Source of the DNA: GCA-002708315 sp963676635
GTDB lineage: Bacteria; Bacteroidota; Bacteroidia; Bacteroidales; F082
Reading direction: 5' to 3'
Assembly (NCBI GenBank): GCA_963676635.1
Contig: OY781105.1
Coordinates: 3,844,001 to 3,908,000 of the forward strand
DNA length: 64,000 nucleotides
The notes below the pieces were generated by a model. The model made no database searches, was not told the DNA's origin, and saw only the letters and a program-made list of their open reading frames with translations. The position numbers and the translations under genes were made by a program. Shown in pieces: positions 52,765-60,988 of this stretch (the first letter of the stretch is position 1; each line of letters opens with the position of its first letter).

Positions 52765-52812
52765 GTTATAAGTTTTAAGTTGAACATTAACTTATAACTT
52801 AAAACTTATAAC
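52765..52812. repeat. AT-only inverted repeat between ugd and uxs
   Basis: GTTATAAGTTTTAAGTT (52765-52781) and AACTTAAAACTTATAAC (52796-52812) are perfect 17-bp arms inside a short AACTTATA-type tandem run. It could cause partial termination between ugd and uxs, but the stem has few G-C pairs. Confidence 0.6.
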
Positions 52813-52846
52813 TTAAAACTTATAACTTATAACTTACTGTTGCCAA

Positions 52847-54160
52847 TCAGACTCCAATACCGTAGTAATCAAATCCGTTTTCCTTCATCTCTTTAGCGTC
52901 ATAAATATTACGGCCGTCAAAGACTACATTTTTCTGTAGCAGCTTCTTCATAACAGTGAATGAAGGGAATTTAAACTCAGGCCATTCGGTCATGATAAAC
53001 AATCCTTCAGTATCGATAAGAGCATCATACATTTCATTGCAATATTCGATTTTGTCACCAAGGATTCTTTGCGCTTCTTCCATAGCTACAGGGTCATAAG
53101 CTTTAACTTTTGCACCAGCTTCCAGTAGCTTTTTGATAACCACCAGTGATGGTGCTTCACGCATATCGTCGGTTTGTGGTTTGAAGGATAGTCCCCACAG
53201 GGCAAATGTTTTACCACTAAGATCTTTATTGAAGTACTTCATTGCTTTGGCAAAAAGCACAGACTTCTGTCGTTCGTTTACATCCTCCACAGCTTTCAGC
53301 ACTTCCATGCTGTATCCAAAGCTGTCTGAAGTCTTAATAAGAGCTTTCACATCTTTAGGGAAGCATGATCCGCCATATCCTGTTCCGGGATAGATAAAGT
53401 ATTTACCAATTCTGCGATCGGTACCGATACCTCTGCGTACAGCATTAACGTCAGCGCCAACTATTTCACACAGATTGGCGATGTCGTTCATAAAGCTTAT
53501 CTTGGTAGCCAGCATTGAGTTGGCTGTGTATTTTGTCATTTCAGCAGAAACGATATCCATAAAAATTACAGGATGTCCGTTCATGGTAAATGGTTTGTAC
53601 AGGCGATCCATTATCTTCCTTGCTTTGTCGGTGTCAACACCAACAACAATTCTGTCGGGTTTCAGGAAATCATCAACAGCAGCACCTTCTTTTAAGAATT
53701 CAGGATTAGAAGCCACATCAAAGTCAATGTCTGCACCTCTTGCGTCGAGGGCATCTTTCATAGCTTTTCGAACTTTCTCAGCAGTCCCCACAGGCACAGT
53801 ACTTTTTGTTACCATCAGAACATAGTCGTTCATGTTTTTACCCACTTCAGTGGCAACGTTAAGAACATATTTAAGGTCAGCGCTTCCATCTTCGTCAGGA
53901 GGAGTGCCTACAGCGCCGAAGACAACGCTTACACCGTCAAGACATTCAGATAGTTTTGTGCTGAAATGCAGCCTGTCTTTTTTAATGTTCCTCTCAACAA
54001 TCTCTTCGAGTCCTGGCTCATAAATAGGTATAACCCCATCATTAAGCTTATTGATCTTATTCTCATCAATGTCAACGCAGGTAACATCAATACCTACTTC
54101 AGCAAAACAGGCACCGGTAACCAACCCTACATAACCTGTTCCAACGATTGTAATTTTCAT
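52847..54160 (-). CDS. ugd: UDP-glucose 6-dehydrogenase
   Basis: 437 residues. N-terminal NAD domain with GTGYVGLVTGACFA (7-20), middle helix region, and C-terminal UDP-binding domain (WGLSFKPQTDDMREAPS). The catalytic Cys266 lies in YPGTGYGGSCFPKD. It oxidises UDP-glucose to UDP-glucuronate with two NAD+. With the decarboxylase downstream it forms the standard route to UDP-xylose. First gene of the sugar-nucleotide run, with its own promoter. Confidence 0.95.
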   Translation of the reverse strand: MKITIVGTGYVGLVTGACFAEVGIDVTCVDIDENKINKLNDGVIPIYEPGLEEIVERNIKKDRLHFSTKLSECLDGVSVVFGAVGTPPDEDGSADLKYVLNVATEVGKNMNDYVLMVTKSTVPVGTAEKVRKAMKDALDARGADIDFDVASNPEFLKEGAAVDDFLKPDRIVVGVDTDKARKIMDRLYKPFTMNGHPVIFMDIVSAEMTKYTANSMLATKISFMNDIANLCEIVGADVNAVRRGIGTDRRIGKYFIYPGTGYGGSCFPKDVKALIKTSDSFGYSMEVLKAVEDVNERQKSVLFAKAMKYFNKDLSGKTFALWGLSFKPQTDDMREAPSLVVIKKLLEAGAKVKAYDPVAMEEAQRILGDKIEYCNEMYDALIDTEGLFIMTEWPEFKFPSFTVMKKLLQKNVVFDGRNIYDAKEMKENGFDYYGIGV

Positions 54161-54203
54161 AGTTATTATTTTTTCTGAAACTCCTTCTAAAAGTTATAAG
54201 GGT

Positions 54204-54211
54204 CAAAAATA
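54204..54211 (-). promoter_or_regulatory. -7 box TATTTTTG for ugd
   Basis: A minus-strand TAnnTTTG match 44 bases before the ugd ATG. Confidence 0.45.
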
Positions 54212-54299
54212 GAAAAAATTTAATAGGAGCGTTTATTTGTGAGTTTTTAGTTTTGAGGAATTTGTCAATGGTGCATTAACAATCGATAATCGTCCTGCG

Positions 54300-55268
54300 T
54301 CAGTCGATTTGATATCTTAATCCCAGCCCGATGGATTCATTCATTTGCAGTTTAGGACTTTCTGATACTACAACTTCCTCGCCGTCGATGGTCTCATAAT
54401 TAGGGAATCGTGCGTTGTGGTCGTACTTAAGGTGTAGGAACACAACAGTGGCGAATATTTCATTAATCTTGAAAACAACGCGCGTATCGAAGTCCATATC
54501 TATGTTCCAGCGGTTATGTGGGTCGAAGTCCATGTAGTTGTTATGGAGAGTAAGTGCGGTACTCAGATTAATATTCTTCATTAATTCGGCTTTATATGAA
54601 GTAAACAAACTAACACCTACTTCTCCTAAAAAGTGCTTTCCCGGTGTAATAATATTTCCGGCAGTGTCAACAACGGCAGCCTTAACACCATATGCTCCCT
54701 TGTCGGCAAGATAATCATCAAGTACAAATGTTATCTTACCGGAAACCGGACTGAGGAATAACTGAAATTTATCACCTTCTTTATAGTTAAATCCCAGGGC
54801 TATATTAAGGTAAGCAGGAGCAAAGAATGTTGATATCAATGTAGAGTCATCGGGATATTTATAGCCATTGGAGAACTGTGTTTTAAGTGTAGTAAGATTT
54901 GTAAGGCTCCATTTCTCAGATGTTTTGTGGCTGAATGAAAGCGACAGGTTTAGCTTGTCGTTTGTTTTCTCCACACGGTTATCTGTGTAACCCACAAGGC
55001 CATAAGCCATATTTGCTCCTTGTGTAAAAGTAAACTTTCCTTTACTGTAGTCGATCTCATACTCAACAGTAGCCTTGCCTGCAATGGAGCTCTCCCCACC
55101 AGCCGACCAGTTTTTAAAGGTGTTTTGGGCTATATCGAGCATATTCAGACTCTTGAAAGTCCAGTATTTTACTGTATCGTTACTTACATTCTGAGAAGCA
55201 GTATCAGCTGTTGATGCCAACACTACTACTGGTACTACAAAAATTAAAATAGAAATCAGTTTCTTCAT
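54300..55268 (-). CDS. DUF3078 outer-membrane protein
   Basis: 322 residues with a signal peptide (MKKLISILIFVVPVVVLAST). The mature part is a run of amphipathic strands typical of a beta-barrel, with the family blocks TFKNWSAGGESSIAGKAT, DKLNLSLSFSHKTSEKWSL and VSPVSGKITFVLD-like segments. DUF3078 is common in Bacteroidota and its role is unknown. The last residues (LGLRYQID) suit outer-membrane insertion. It is a single gene. Confidence 0.85.
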   Translation of the reverse strand: MKKLISILIFVVPVVVLASTADTASQNVSNDTVKYWTFKSLNMLDIAQNTFKNWSAGGESSIAGKATVEYEIDYSKGKFTFTQGANMAYGLVGYTDNRVEKTNDKLNLSLSFSHKTSEKWSLTNLTTLKTQFSNGYKYPDDSTLISTFFAPAYLNIALGFNYKEGDKFQLFLSPVSGKITFVLDDYLADKGAYGVKAAVVDTAGNIITPGKHFLGEVGVSLFTSYKAELMKNINLSTALTLHNNYMDFDPHNRWNIDMDFDTRVVFKINEIFATVVFLHLKYDHNARFPNYETIDGEEVVVSESPKLQMNESIGLGLRYQID

Positions 55269-55461
55269 ATGTGCTTATAACGTTTCAATTTTTATAAAAT
55301 TATAGATGCTCAATATTTGATTTGGTCAGAGCATAACAGAATATATTAAAATCATAGCACAGTCTGTTTTCTGTGCTATGATTTATCTCCATAAGGCAGC
55401 AGTTTACCTTTATTGATGAGTGTTTTTATTGACAAACACTCTGTATTTTTATTTATTGTAT

Positions 55462-55636
55462 GGCTTTATAGATAGACACTACTTGAGCATCAATCTATTA
55501 TCTGAAGTGTCTGATCAAGAAAGTTCGCTAACGAGGCATGTGAAGCCTGAGAAATGTGATTTAGCTAATGCTAATGACCATTTTGAGGGCGATCATAACG
55601 AAGTTAGCGGGCTTTATAGATAGACACTACTTGAGC
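55462..55636. repeat. 27-bp direct repeat, one copy over the end of the S9 peptidase gene
   Basis: GGCTTTATAGATAGACACTA plus seven further bases occurs at 55462-55488 and again, identical, at 55610-55636. The second copy covers the stop codon and last codons of the minus-strand peptidase gene. The 121 bases between are not coding. It looks like a small tandem duplication of the gene end. Confidence 0.85.
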
Positions 55637-57705
55637 CATTTGTCGAGCCATGCAAAGAAAGTCCTCTGCCATAAAATACCATTCTGCGGTTGCAACACCC
55701 AGTGATTCTCATCAGGGAAATATAAATATTCAGCAGGTACTCCTCTTAACACAGCTGCATTAAAAGCAGTCATACCCTGAGTAACCACAACTCTGTAGTC
55801 TTTCTCACCATGGATAACAAGAATAGGAGTATCCCAGTTTTGAACAAATTTATGGGGTGAATGAGCATATGCTTCTTGTGCTACTTTATTATCTTTTTCC
55901 CAATAAGGGCCACCTTTATCCCAGTTTTCAAACCACATCTCTTCTGTTTCCAGATACTGAGCTTCTTCGTTAAAGATACCATCATGAGCAATAAAAGCTT
56001 TAAAACGGCCTTCATGATGACCAGCCAGATAATATACAGCGTAACCACCAGCACTGGCTCCTACAGCACCCAGTTTGTCGGAATCAATAAACGGCTCTTT
56101 GGCGAGTTCGTCGATGGCAGTCAGATAATCCTGCATGCTCTTGCCGTGATAGTCTCCACTGATTTGCTCCTGCCATGCCTGGCCAAAGCCGCTAACACCA
56201 CGACGTGCCGGTGCTACTATTATATAACCGTTAGCGGCCATAATCTGATAGTTCCAGCGGTAATGGAAGCTTTGACTGAGGGGTCCTTGCGGGCCTCCTT
56301 TGCAGTAAAGCAAAGCCGGGTATTTTTTGTTTGGATCGAAGTCGGGAGGATAGATTACAAACACCTGCATGTCTTTGCCATCTTCAGTTTTAATCCAGCG
56401 TTCTTCGGTTTTACCCATTGTCAGCTGATCCAGAAGATCTTTGTTGGTAAAGGTCATCTGCATGGCTTTCCCTGTTTTTGGTGTTACCAGGAAGAGCTCT
56501 GTAGGTAACGACATTGTCTGCATAGTAGCTACAAGCTGTCGGCCTGCCACAGCAACAGAACGGTAGTCGTGAAGACCTTCTGTGATCTGAGTTATATCAT
56601 TTTTCTTCAGATTATATTTGTATATCTGGAAAGCTCCGTGCCAGTCGCTGGTGAAGTACAGGTCTCTGCTGTCTATAGACCATGACAGACTACCGGCATT
56701 CTGGTCAAATTTCTCAGTGGCATATGTTTTGTCACCTGTTTCGAGGTTCATAATAAACAGTCTGTTTTTGTCAGACTCATAACCATCGCGTTCCATGCTT
56801 TCCCATGCAACGTATTTGCCGTCGGGCGAGAATACAGGACTGATATCAAACCCCATCATACCTTCTGTGATATTGGTGGTCTTTTTTGTGTCCAGATTAT
56901 ATAAATAGATGTCTGAGTTTGTTGACAGAGTAGCTTCTTTTCCAGTGAGCTTTTTGCTGGTGTAGGCGATAGTCTTGCTGTCTGATGACCAGTTGATCTG
57001 CTCGATGCCACCGAAAGGACTCAGTGGTGAGTTGTAAGGTTCGCCTTCCATGATATCTATATGGCGCGACAGTCCTTTAACACTGTAGTGAGCAACAAAA
57101 ACATGACTGTAATAGTCTACCCAGTGGTCCCAGTGGCGGTACATAAGATCGTCCATTAACCGGCCCGACGCCTTAGGAAGGTCTTTGTATAATTCAGGGA
57201 ATTTCTCACCTATTTCAATTTCTTTTGTGTACAAGATCATTGTCATATCCGGTGAATATTTGAACCCGGTAATGCCTCCATCGACATCGCTTATCTGTTT
57301 TCTGTCGGTACCATCAGGATTCATTTCCCACATCTGTACTGATCCGCTTTCCGCTGTCAGGAATCCGATCTTCTGACCATCGGGTCTCCATACTGCGTTG
57401 AACTCGCTTTTGCCAGTGGCTGTAATGCGTATTGCAGATTCGGCGTTGAGGCCAATGGTATAGAGGTCTCTGTTACCTTTGTTCTGTTCTACAGAATAAT
57501 AAGATACTCCATAAAGTACTGTCTGCCCGTCAGGGGATACCTGAGGGTCGCTTACTCTGCCAAAAGACCATAATACTTCGGGAGTCATAAGCGGACTGTC
57601 AAGCTTCAGATTCTGCTTGTCGATTATCTGATTAGTTTTTTGCGCTGTAATGCTCATGCCTGAGAAAAGCAATAAAACAGCAATAATTAAGGTGTATTGC
57701 TTCAT
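55627..57705 (-). CDS. S9 family prolyl-oligopeptidase-type peptidase (DPP-like)
   Basis: 692 residues with a signal peptide (MKQYTLIIAVLLLFSGMSITA). Residues about 40-420 form a WD40/PD40-type propeller (VSPDGQTVLYG, WRPDGQKIGFLT, FSPDGKYVAWE). The C-terminal alpha/beta hydrolase has the triad Ser551 (GASAGGY), Asp636 (HGEKD) and His668 (ENHW). It resembles periplasmic dipeptidyl peptidase 5-type enzymes that trim peptides for amino-acid uptake. It is a single gene with its own promoter and is full length. Confidence 0.92.
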   Translation of the reverse strand: MKQYTLIIAVLLLFSGMSITAQKTNQIIDKQNLKLDSPLMTPEVLWSFGRVSDPQVSPDGQTVLYGVSYYSVEQNKGNRDLYTIGLNAESAIRITATGKSEFNAVWRPDGQKIGFLTAESGSVQMWEMNPDGTDRKQISDVDGGITGFKYSPDMTMILYTKEIEIGEKFPELYKDLPKASGRLMDDLMYRHWDHWVDYYSHVFVAHYSVKGLSRHIDIMEGEPYNSPLSPFGGIEQINWSSDSKTIAYTSKKLTGKEATLSTNSDIYLYNLDTKKTTNITEGMMGFDISPVFSPDGKYVAWESMERDGYESDKNRLFIMNLETGDKTYATEKFDQNAGSLSWSIDSRDLYFTSDWHGAFQIYKYNLKKNDITQITEGLHDYRSVAVAGRQLVATMQTMSLPTELFLVTPKTGKAMQMTFTNKDLLDQLTMGKTEERWIKTEDGKDMQVFVIYPPDFDPNKKYPALLYCKGGPQGPLSQSFHYRWNYQIMAANGYIIVAPARRGVSGFGQAWQEQISGDYHGKSMQDYLTAIDELAKEPFIDSDKLGAVGASAGGYAVYYLAGHHEGRFKAFIAHDGIFNEEAQYLETEEMWFENWDKGGPYWEKDNKVAQEAYAHSPHKFVQNWDTPILVIHGEKDYRVVVTQGMTAFNAAVLRGVPAEYLYFPDENHWVLQPQNGILWQRTFFAWLDKWLK

Positions 57706-57731
57706 TGTTAGTGTGTTTATTGATTATGAGG

Positions 57732-57739
57732 CAAAAATA
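57732..57739 (-). promoter_or_regulatory. -7 box TATTTTTG for the S9 peptidase
   Basis: A minus-strand TAnnTTTG match 27 bases before the ATG. Confidence 0.45.
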
Positions 57740-57844
57740 TAAAAGTTTTAGCTTAAAGTTTAAAGTTCAATCCTCAAAGTTCAATGTTGGCGTTTCTCTC
57801 CTGTTTTCTCCTGGTCTCCTCGTCCCTTCAGTCTCTCCAGTCAC

Positions 57845-60022
57845 TTAATCCCCAATAACCTCCATAACAACCGGATTGCCGCTAATTGCAATTTTTAATG
57901 AATGAGTACCTCGTACATAAGAAGGTGTTTTATGCTCTTTGGTTTCTACGAGATATTCAGCACTTGTAATATCCCATGTAAATGGTATCTCTTCCCATGT
58001 CTGATCCATATGGCTTTCTGATGTGGGCTTCCATATTATTATCTTTTTTACTTTTCCCTGTTTATCAGCAAAGCTATAGGCATACACGTTATCATTTTCT
58101 TCAATAATACTTTTGAAGTACAGATCGCCTATCTCTTCCTGAATTTTCTCAAATGCATAGTAAGCAAGTTTTTTCTCCACGCCTTTTTCATGTGATGAGG
58201 TTAACCCTGATCTGTTATGCATTATCGATGCACCGGTATTTGCATAGAAATACCAATAGAATTCTCTTACACCCAGACGGTAGAGTATTAGAGCCATACG
58301 TGTGCCATACATTGCCTGTTCAGCTTCGGTGATGCAAACAGAGTGCGTGCAGTTTTCGCTGCCTCCTTTACTGTCATAACCGAATTCAGTAACATAAACA
58401 GGGATGTTATCCAGATTAGCAGCAGAAAATCTCTGCATATTCCCCACCGACCATAGCTCTGATCGCCTGTCTTCCGGATTGACAGCAATGAGTTTGCTTT
58501 CACTATTAAATATATAGGAGTATGTGTGTGCAACAAGGCCATTCAGATTTCCGGAGTTTTCCTGAGTTATGTACCTACTAATATAATTATTGTGATCAGT
58601 GTATTTGTTGTAAGCTTGTGTGGCACAGGGTAGTATTGTGGCATTGGTACTGCTCTCTCTGATGCCACTGCTCATCCCGGCAAGGATATTCTGATATGTG
58701 TTAAGGGAGTATCCCCATGGTTCGTTACCTATTTCAACATTATTGATAAGATTTTCATCGGTAATAAAGAACTTGCCAAAGTGCTTGCCATATGATTGCG
58801 CTTCAGAGTAGGGGGTAGTCCACAATGTGTCGGGGAAGTATTGGTTGTTGAAAAGGATGGCAGCATCAATAGTAAATCCGGCCTTTTTCCATGTGTAGTA
58901 TTCTGTGAACCAGTTGAGCCAGTCTTTGGCCATGGTGCCATTGCCGTTGGCCATATTTGAGTAATCAGGGTTATCTCCCGGTGCAATAATATCCCAATCC
59001 ATATTATGGTAGTTACGAGCCAAGTGTGCTACTTTTGAGAAAACTGCAGGCCCTTGATCGTTACTCAGATTAGCAGAAGAGGTGTTATATCCCCATCCCC
59101 AGAAACCGTTTATTCCAAACGACTCGCTCCATGTGTGTTCAGAAGGCCGGGCTTGCGGTGGCTTGCCGTAAGGTCCATATTTGTCGTAGGCAGCGAACTC
59201 ATGCAGTGCTGCTTTCTGGTAGTTTCGCTGTTTAAGAATAAACTCCACTTTTATATACCTTGCTTTTACAGATGGTGTAATAAGTAGTGATACAGGGGTA
59301 GTGTTTAATGGATTAAGATTGGCTACCGGTTTCCATATGACTTTGTTTTCAGACAGATACACCTTTATTTCGCTTACCCCTTCACCATTATAATGCCTGC
59401 TGGTTATCCAGCCAATGTCAGCACTCTTTTTAAGGTCGAACAAAACAAATTCTCTCGGTGGGCTGAAAAGACCTGCTATCTCGTAAAGGTCGTATTCATT
59501 TTTAGATTTAAGTTCTATAGATAAAATATTATCCCGACTTTCAGGATGAATTTCGATCAATTGATAGTTCTGTGATGATGTTATGGTGTGGTACTGCTTG
59601 CCATTTGCGGTATTGATAATCATCATAACCGAATCAGGAGTAACCAGTTTTATTGAAAACAAACTAATCTTTACAGATTTATTGAATCTTATGATGATAT
59701 TTTTATCACTTATGTGAGAGAATGTTGCCTGTGAGCCATCCACAAAGTTTTGAATTTCGCTGATATTAATGTTGTATTTATCATTATTCAGGAATATGTT
59801 AAACTCCTTATTATTAATATAATTATCAGGAAGTAAGTTCGAGGACTCCCAGAAAGTATGAATATTACCATCACTAACATTTATCAGATTGTTGCCCGAA
59901 GAGCAGGTTATCTCAGCTAATTGTGTATATGGTTTCACCAAGCCGGCATCTGGGTTCCATTGTGCCATCATATGAACAGCGATAAAAAAGCTGATTGTCA
60001 ATAAAAGTATACGGGTTTTCAT
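57845..60022 (-). CDS. Secreted clan GH-A-like glycoside hydrolase with discoidin-type N-terminus
   Basis: 725 residues. Signal peptide 1-21. Residues about 25-280 contain two discoidin/F5-8C-like carbohydrate-binding stretches (VSDGNIHTFWESSNLL; YDLYEIAGLFSPP to KARYIKVEFILKQRNYQKAALHEF). A TIM-barrel hydrolase follows: GNEP with Glu434 as the likely acid/base and VYVTEFGYDS with Glu546 as the likely nucleophile, 112 residues apart as in clan GH-A retaining enzymes. HTYSYIF and YWYFYANTGA are further barrel strands. The C-terminal ~90 residues form a beta-sandwich. The exact GH family and substrate cannot be set by eye. No T9SS tail is seen, so it is probably periplasmic. Confidence 0.78.
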   Translation of the reverse strand: MKTRILLLTISFFIAVHMMAQWNPDAGLVKPYTQLAEITCSSGNNLINVSDGNIHTFWESSNLLPDNYINNKEFNIFLNNDKYNINISEIQNFVDGSQATFSHISDKNIIIRFNKSVKISLFSIKLVTPDSVMMIINTANGKQYHTITSSQNYQLIEIHPESRDNILSIELKSKNEYDLYEIAGLFSPPREFVLFDLKKSADIGWITSRHYNGEGVSEIKVYLSENKVIWKPVANLNPLNTTPVSLLITPSVKARYIKVEFILKQRNYQKAALHEFAAYDKYGPYGKPPQARPSEHTWSESFGINGFWGWGYNTSSANLSNDQGPAVFSKVAHLARNYHNMDWDIIAPGDNPDYSNMANGNGTMAKDWLNWFTEYYTWKKAGFTIDAAILFNNQYFPDTLWTTPYSEAQSYGKHFGKFFITDENLINNVEIGNEPWGYSLNTYQNILAGMSSGIRESSTNATILPCATQAYNKYTDHNNYISRYITQENSGNLNGLVAHTYSYIFNSESKLIAVNPEDRRSELWSVGNMQRFSAANLDNIPVYVTEFGYDSKGGSENCTHSVCITEAEQAMYGTRMALILYRLGVREFYWYFYANTGASIMHNRSGLTSSHEKGVEKKLAYYAFEKIQEEIGDLYFKSIIEENDNVYAYSFADKQGKVKKIIIWKPTSESHMDQTWEEIPFTWDITSAEYLVETKEHKTPSYVRGTHSLKIAISGNPVVMEVIGD

Positions 60023-60041
60023 ATTATGTATTTATAACAGT

Positions 60042-60049
60042 CAAATATA
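60042..60049 (-). promoter_or_regulatory. -7 box TATATTTG for the glycoside hydrolase gene
   Basis: A minus-strand TAnnTTTG match 20 bases before the ATG. Confidence 0.45.
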
Positions 60050-60092
60050 TTATTTATTTGAAACTTCTGCGCTAAATTTTAGGTGTATGAAC

Positions 60093-60123
60093 AAAAAAAC
60101 CCGCCTGTAAAACAAGCGGGTTT
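60093..60123 (-). terminator. Rho-independent terminator of tRNA-Lys
   Basis: On the minus strand AAACCCGC and GCGGGTTT pair (stem 60097-60104/60116-60123) and are followed by a run of seven U. It lies 6 bases after the tRNA. Confidence 0.9.
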
Positions 60124-60128
60124 AATTG

Positions 60129-60201
60129 TGATTCGTCCGAGGCTCGAACTCGGGACCCTCTGCTTAAAAGGCAGATGCTCTACCTGCTGAGCTAACGAAT
60201 C
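60129..60201 (-). tRNA. tRNA-Lys (anticodon TTT)
   Basis: The minus strand folds as a full cloverleaf: acceptor GATTCGT/ACGAATC, D arm GCTC...GAGC, anticodon stem TCTGC/GCAGA with loop CTTTTAA (anticodon TTT), and T arm CCGAG-TTCGAGC-CTCGG. The discriminator base is A; CCA is not encoded. 73 nt. It has its own promoter and terminator. Confidence 0.95.
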
Positions 60202-60222
60202 AGTACGTCCGAAAACGGAGTG

Positions 60223-60252
60223 CAAAAGTAGTGTTTTTTTATAAACTCCAAA
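60223..60252 (-). promoter_or_regulatory. Promoter of tRNA-Lys
   Basis: Minus-strand TTTG (60249-60252) and TACTTTTG (60223-60230) are separated by 18 bases, close to the Bacteroidota TTTG-N19-TAnnTTTG arrangement, and lie just before the tRNA. This is the clearest two-part promoter in the window. Confidence 0.7.
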
Positions 60253-60271
60253 CTTATTTGCAGATTTTTTT

Positions 60272-60886
60272 TTATTCTTCCAGAATTCCCTTGCCCTGCC
60301 GCATTATCACAGGCTCTCCGGATGTGCAATCGACAATTGTAGAGGCTTCATTATCACCATGTCCGCCGTCAATTACTATGTCAACAAGGTTTTCATACTT
60401 CTCATAAATTAATTCCGGGTCTGTTGTATACTCTATAATCTCATCTTCATCACGAATGGAAGTTGTAATAACAGGACTACCCATTTCAGAAATTATGGTA
60501 GTGATAATAGGGTTGTCAGGAATTCTGATACCTATTGTCTTCTTTTTACTCTGAAATATTTTGGGTACACTGTTATTAGCTTCCAGAATAAAGGTAAAAG
60601 GACCGGGCAGATTCTTTCTCATAATCCTGAAAATATGATTGTCGATAGGCTTGGTAAAGTCAGCAAGCATACTCAGATTATTAAGTATCATAGAAAAATT
60701 CGCCTTGTCTTTCTTAATACCTTTTAACTTAGCGATTCTGGTTACTGCTTTTATATGGCGAATGCCGCATCCAAGTCCGTAAATTGTATCTGTTGGAAAG
60801 ATAACAAGACCACCTTTTTCAAATGTATTTATAACGGCTTGCACATTCTTATGGGATGGTGAGTCAGGATAAATCTTTAATAGCAT
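60272..60886 (-). CDS. Sua5/YciO/YrdC family L-threonylcarbamoyladenylate synthase
   Basis: 204 residues, a single YrdC domain: VIFPTDTIYGLGC (28-40), the basic stretch KLKGIKKDKANFSMI, LPGPFTFILEA, KKTIGIRIPDNP and GSPVITTSIR, ending TIVDCTSGEPVIMRQGKG. Members make threonylcarbamoyl-AMP for the t6A37 modification of ANN-reading tRNAs, although the YciO branch has an uncertain activity. KLKGIKKDK differs slightly from the canonical KxR...SxN set (KGRP), so it could be the YciO-type paralogue. It lies beside tRNA-Lys(TTT), a t6A substrate, which may be coincidence. Confidence 0.88.
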   Translation of the reverse strand: MLLKIYPDSPSHKNVQAVINTFEKGGLVIFPTDTIYGLGCGIRHIKAVTRIAKLKGIKKDKANFSMILNNLSMLADFTKPIDNHIFRIMRKNLPGPFTFILEANNSVPKIFQSKKKTIGIRIPDNPIITTIISEMGSPVITTSIRDEDEIIEYTTDPELIYEKYENLVDIVIDGGHGDNEASTIVDCTSGEPVIMRQGKGILEE

Positions 60887-60912
60887 AACTGCAAATAATG
60901 TTTTATGAATAG

Positions 60913-60920
60913 CAAAAGTA
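60913..60920 (-). promoter_or_regulatory. -7 box TACTTTTG for the Sua5/YrdC gene
   Basis: A minus-strand TAnnTTTG match 27 bases before the ATG, the same octamer as used by the tRNA. Confidence 0.5.
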
Positions 60921-60988
60921 CTAATTTATATTCAGTGGTTGTATATGCATTATACAGGACAAGGTATATTAAGGATAGGTTATTAAAA

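Noticed and set aside
52765..52812. Strong terminator between ugd and uxs
   Set aside because: The stem is perfect but almost all A-T and belongs to a short tandem AACTTATA run, so it is listed only as a repeat.
60129..60886. Functional coupling of tRNA-Lys(TTT) with the Sua5/YrdC gene because t6A is made on this tRNA
   Set aside because: Each has its own promoter and the tRNA has its own terminator; adjacency alone is weak evidence.
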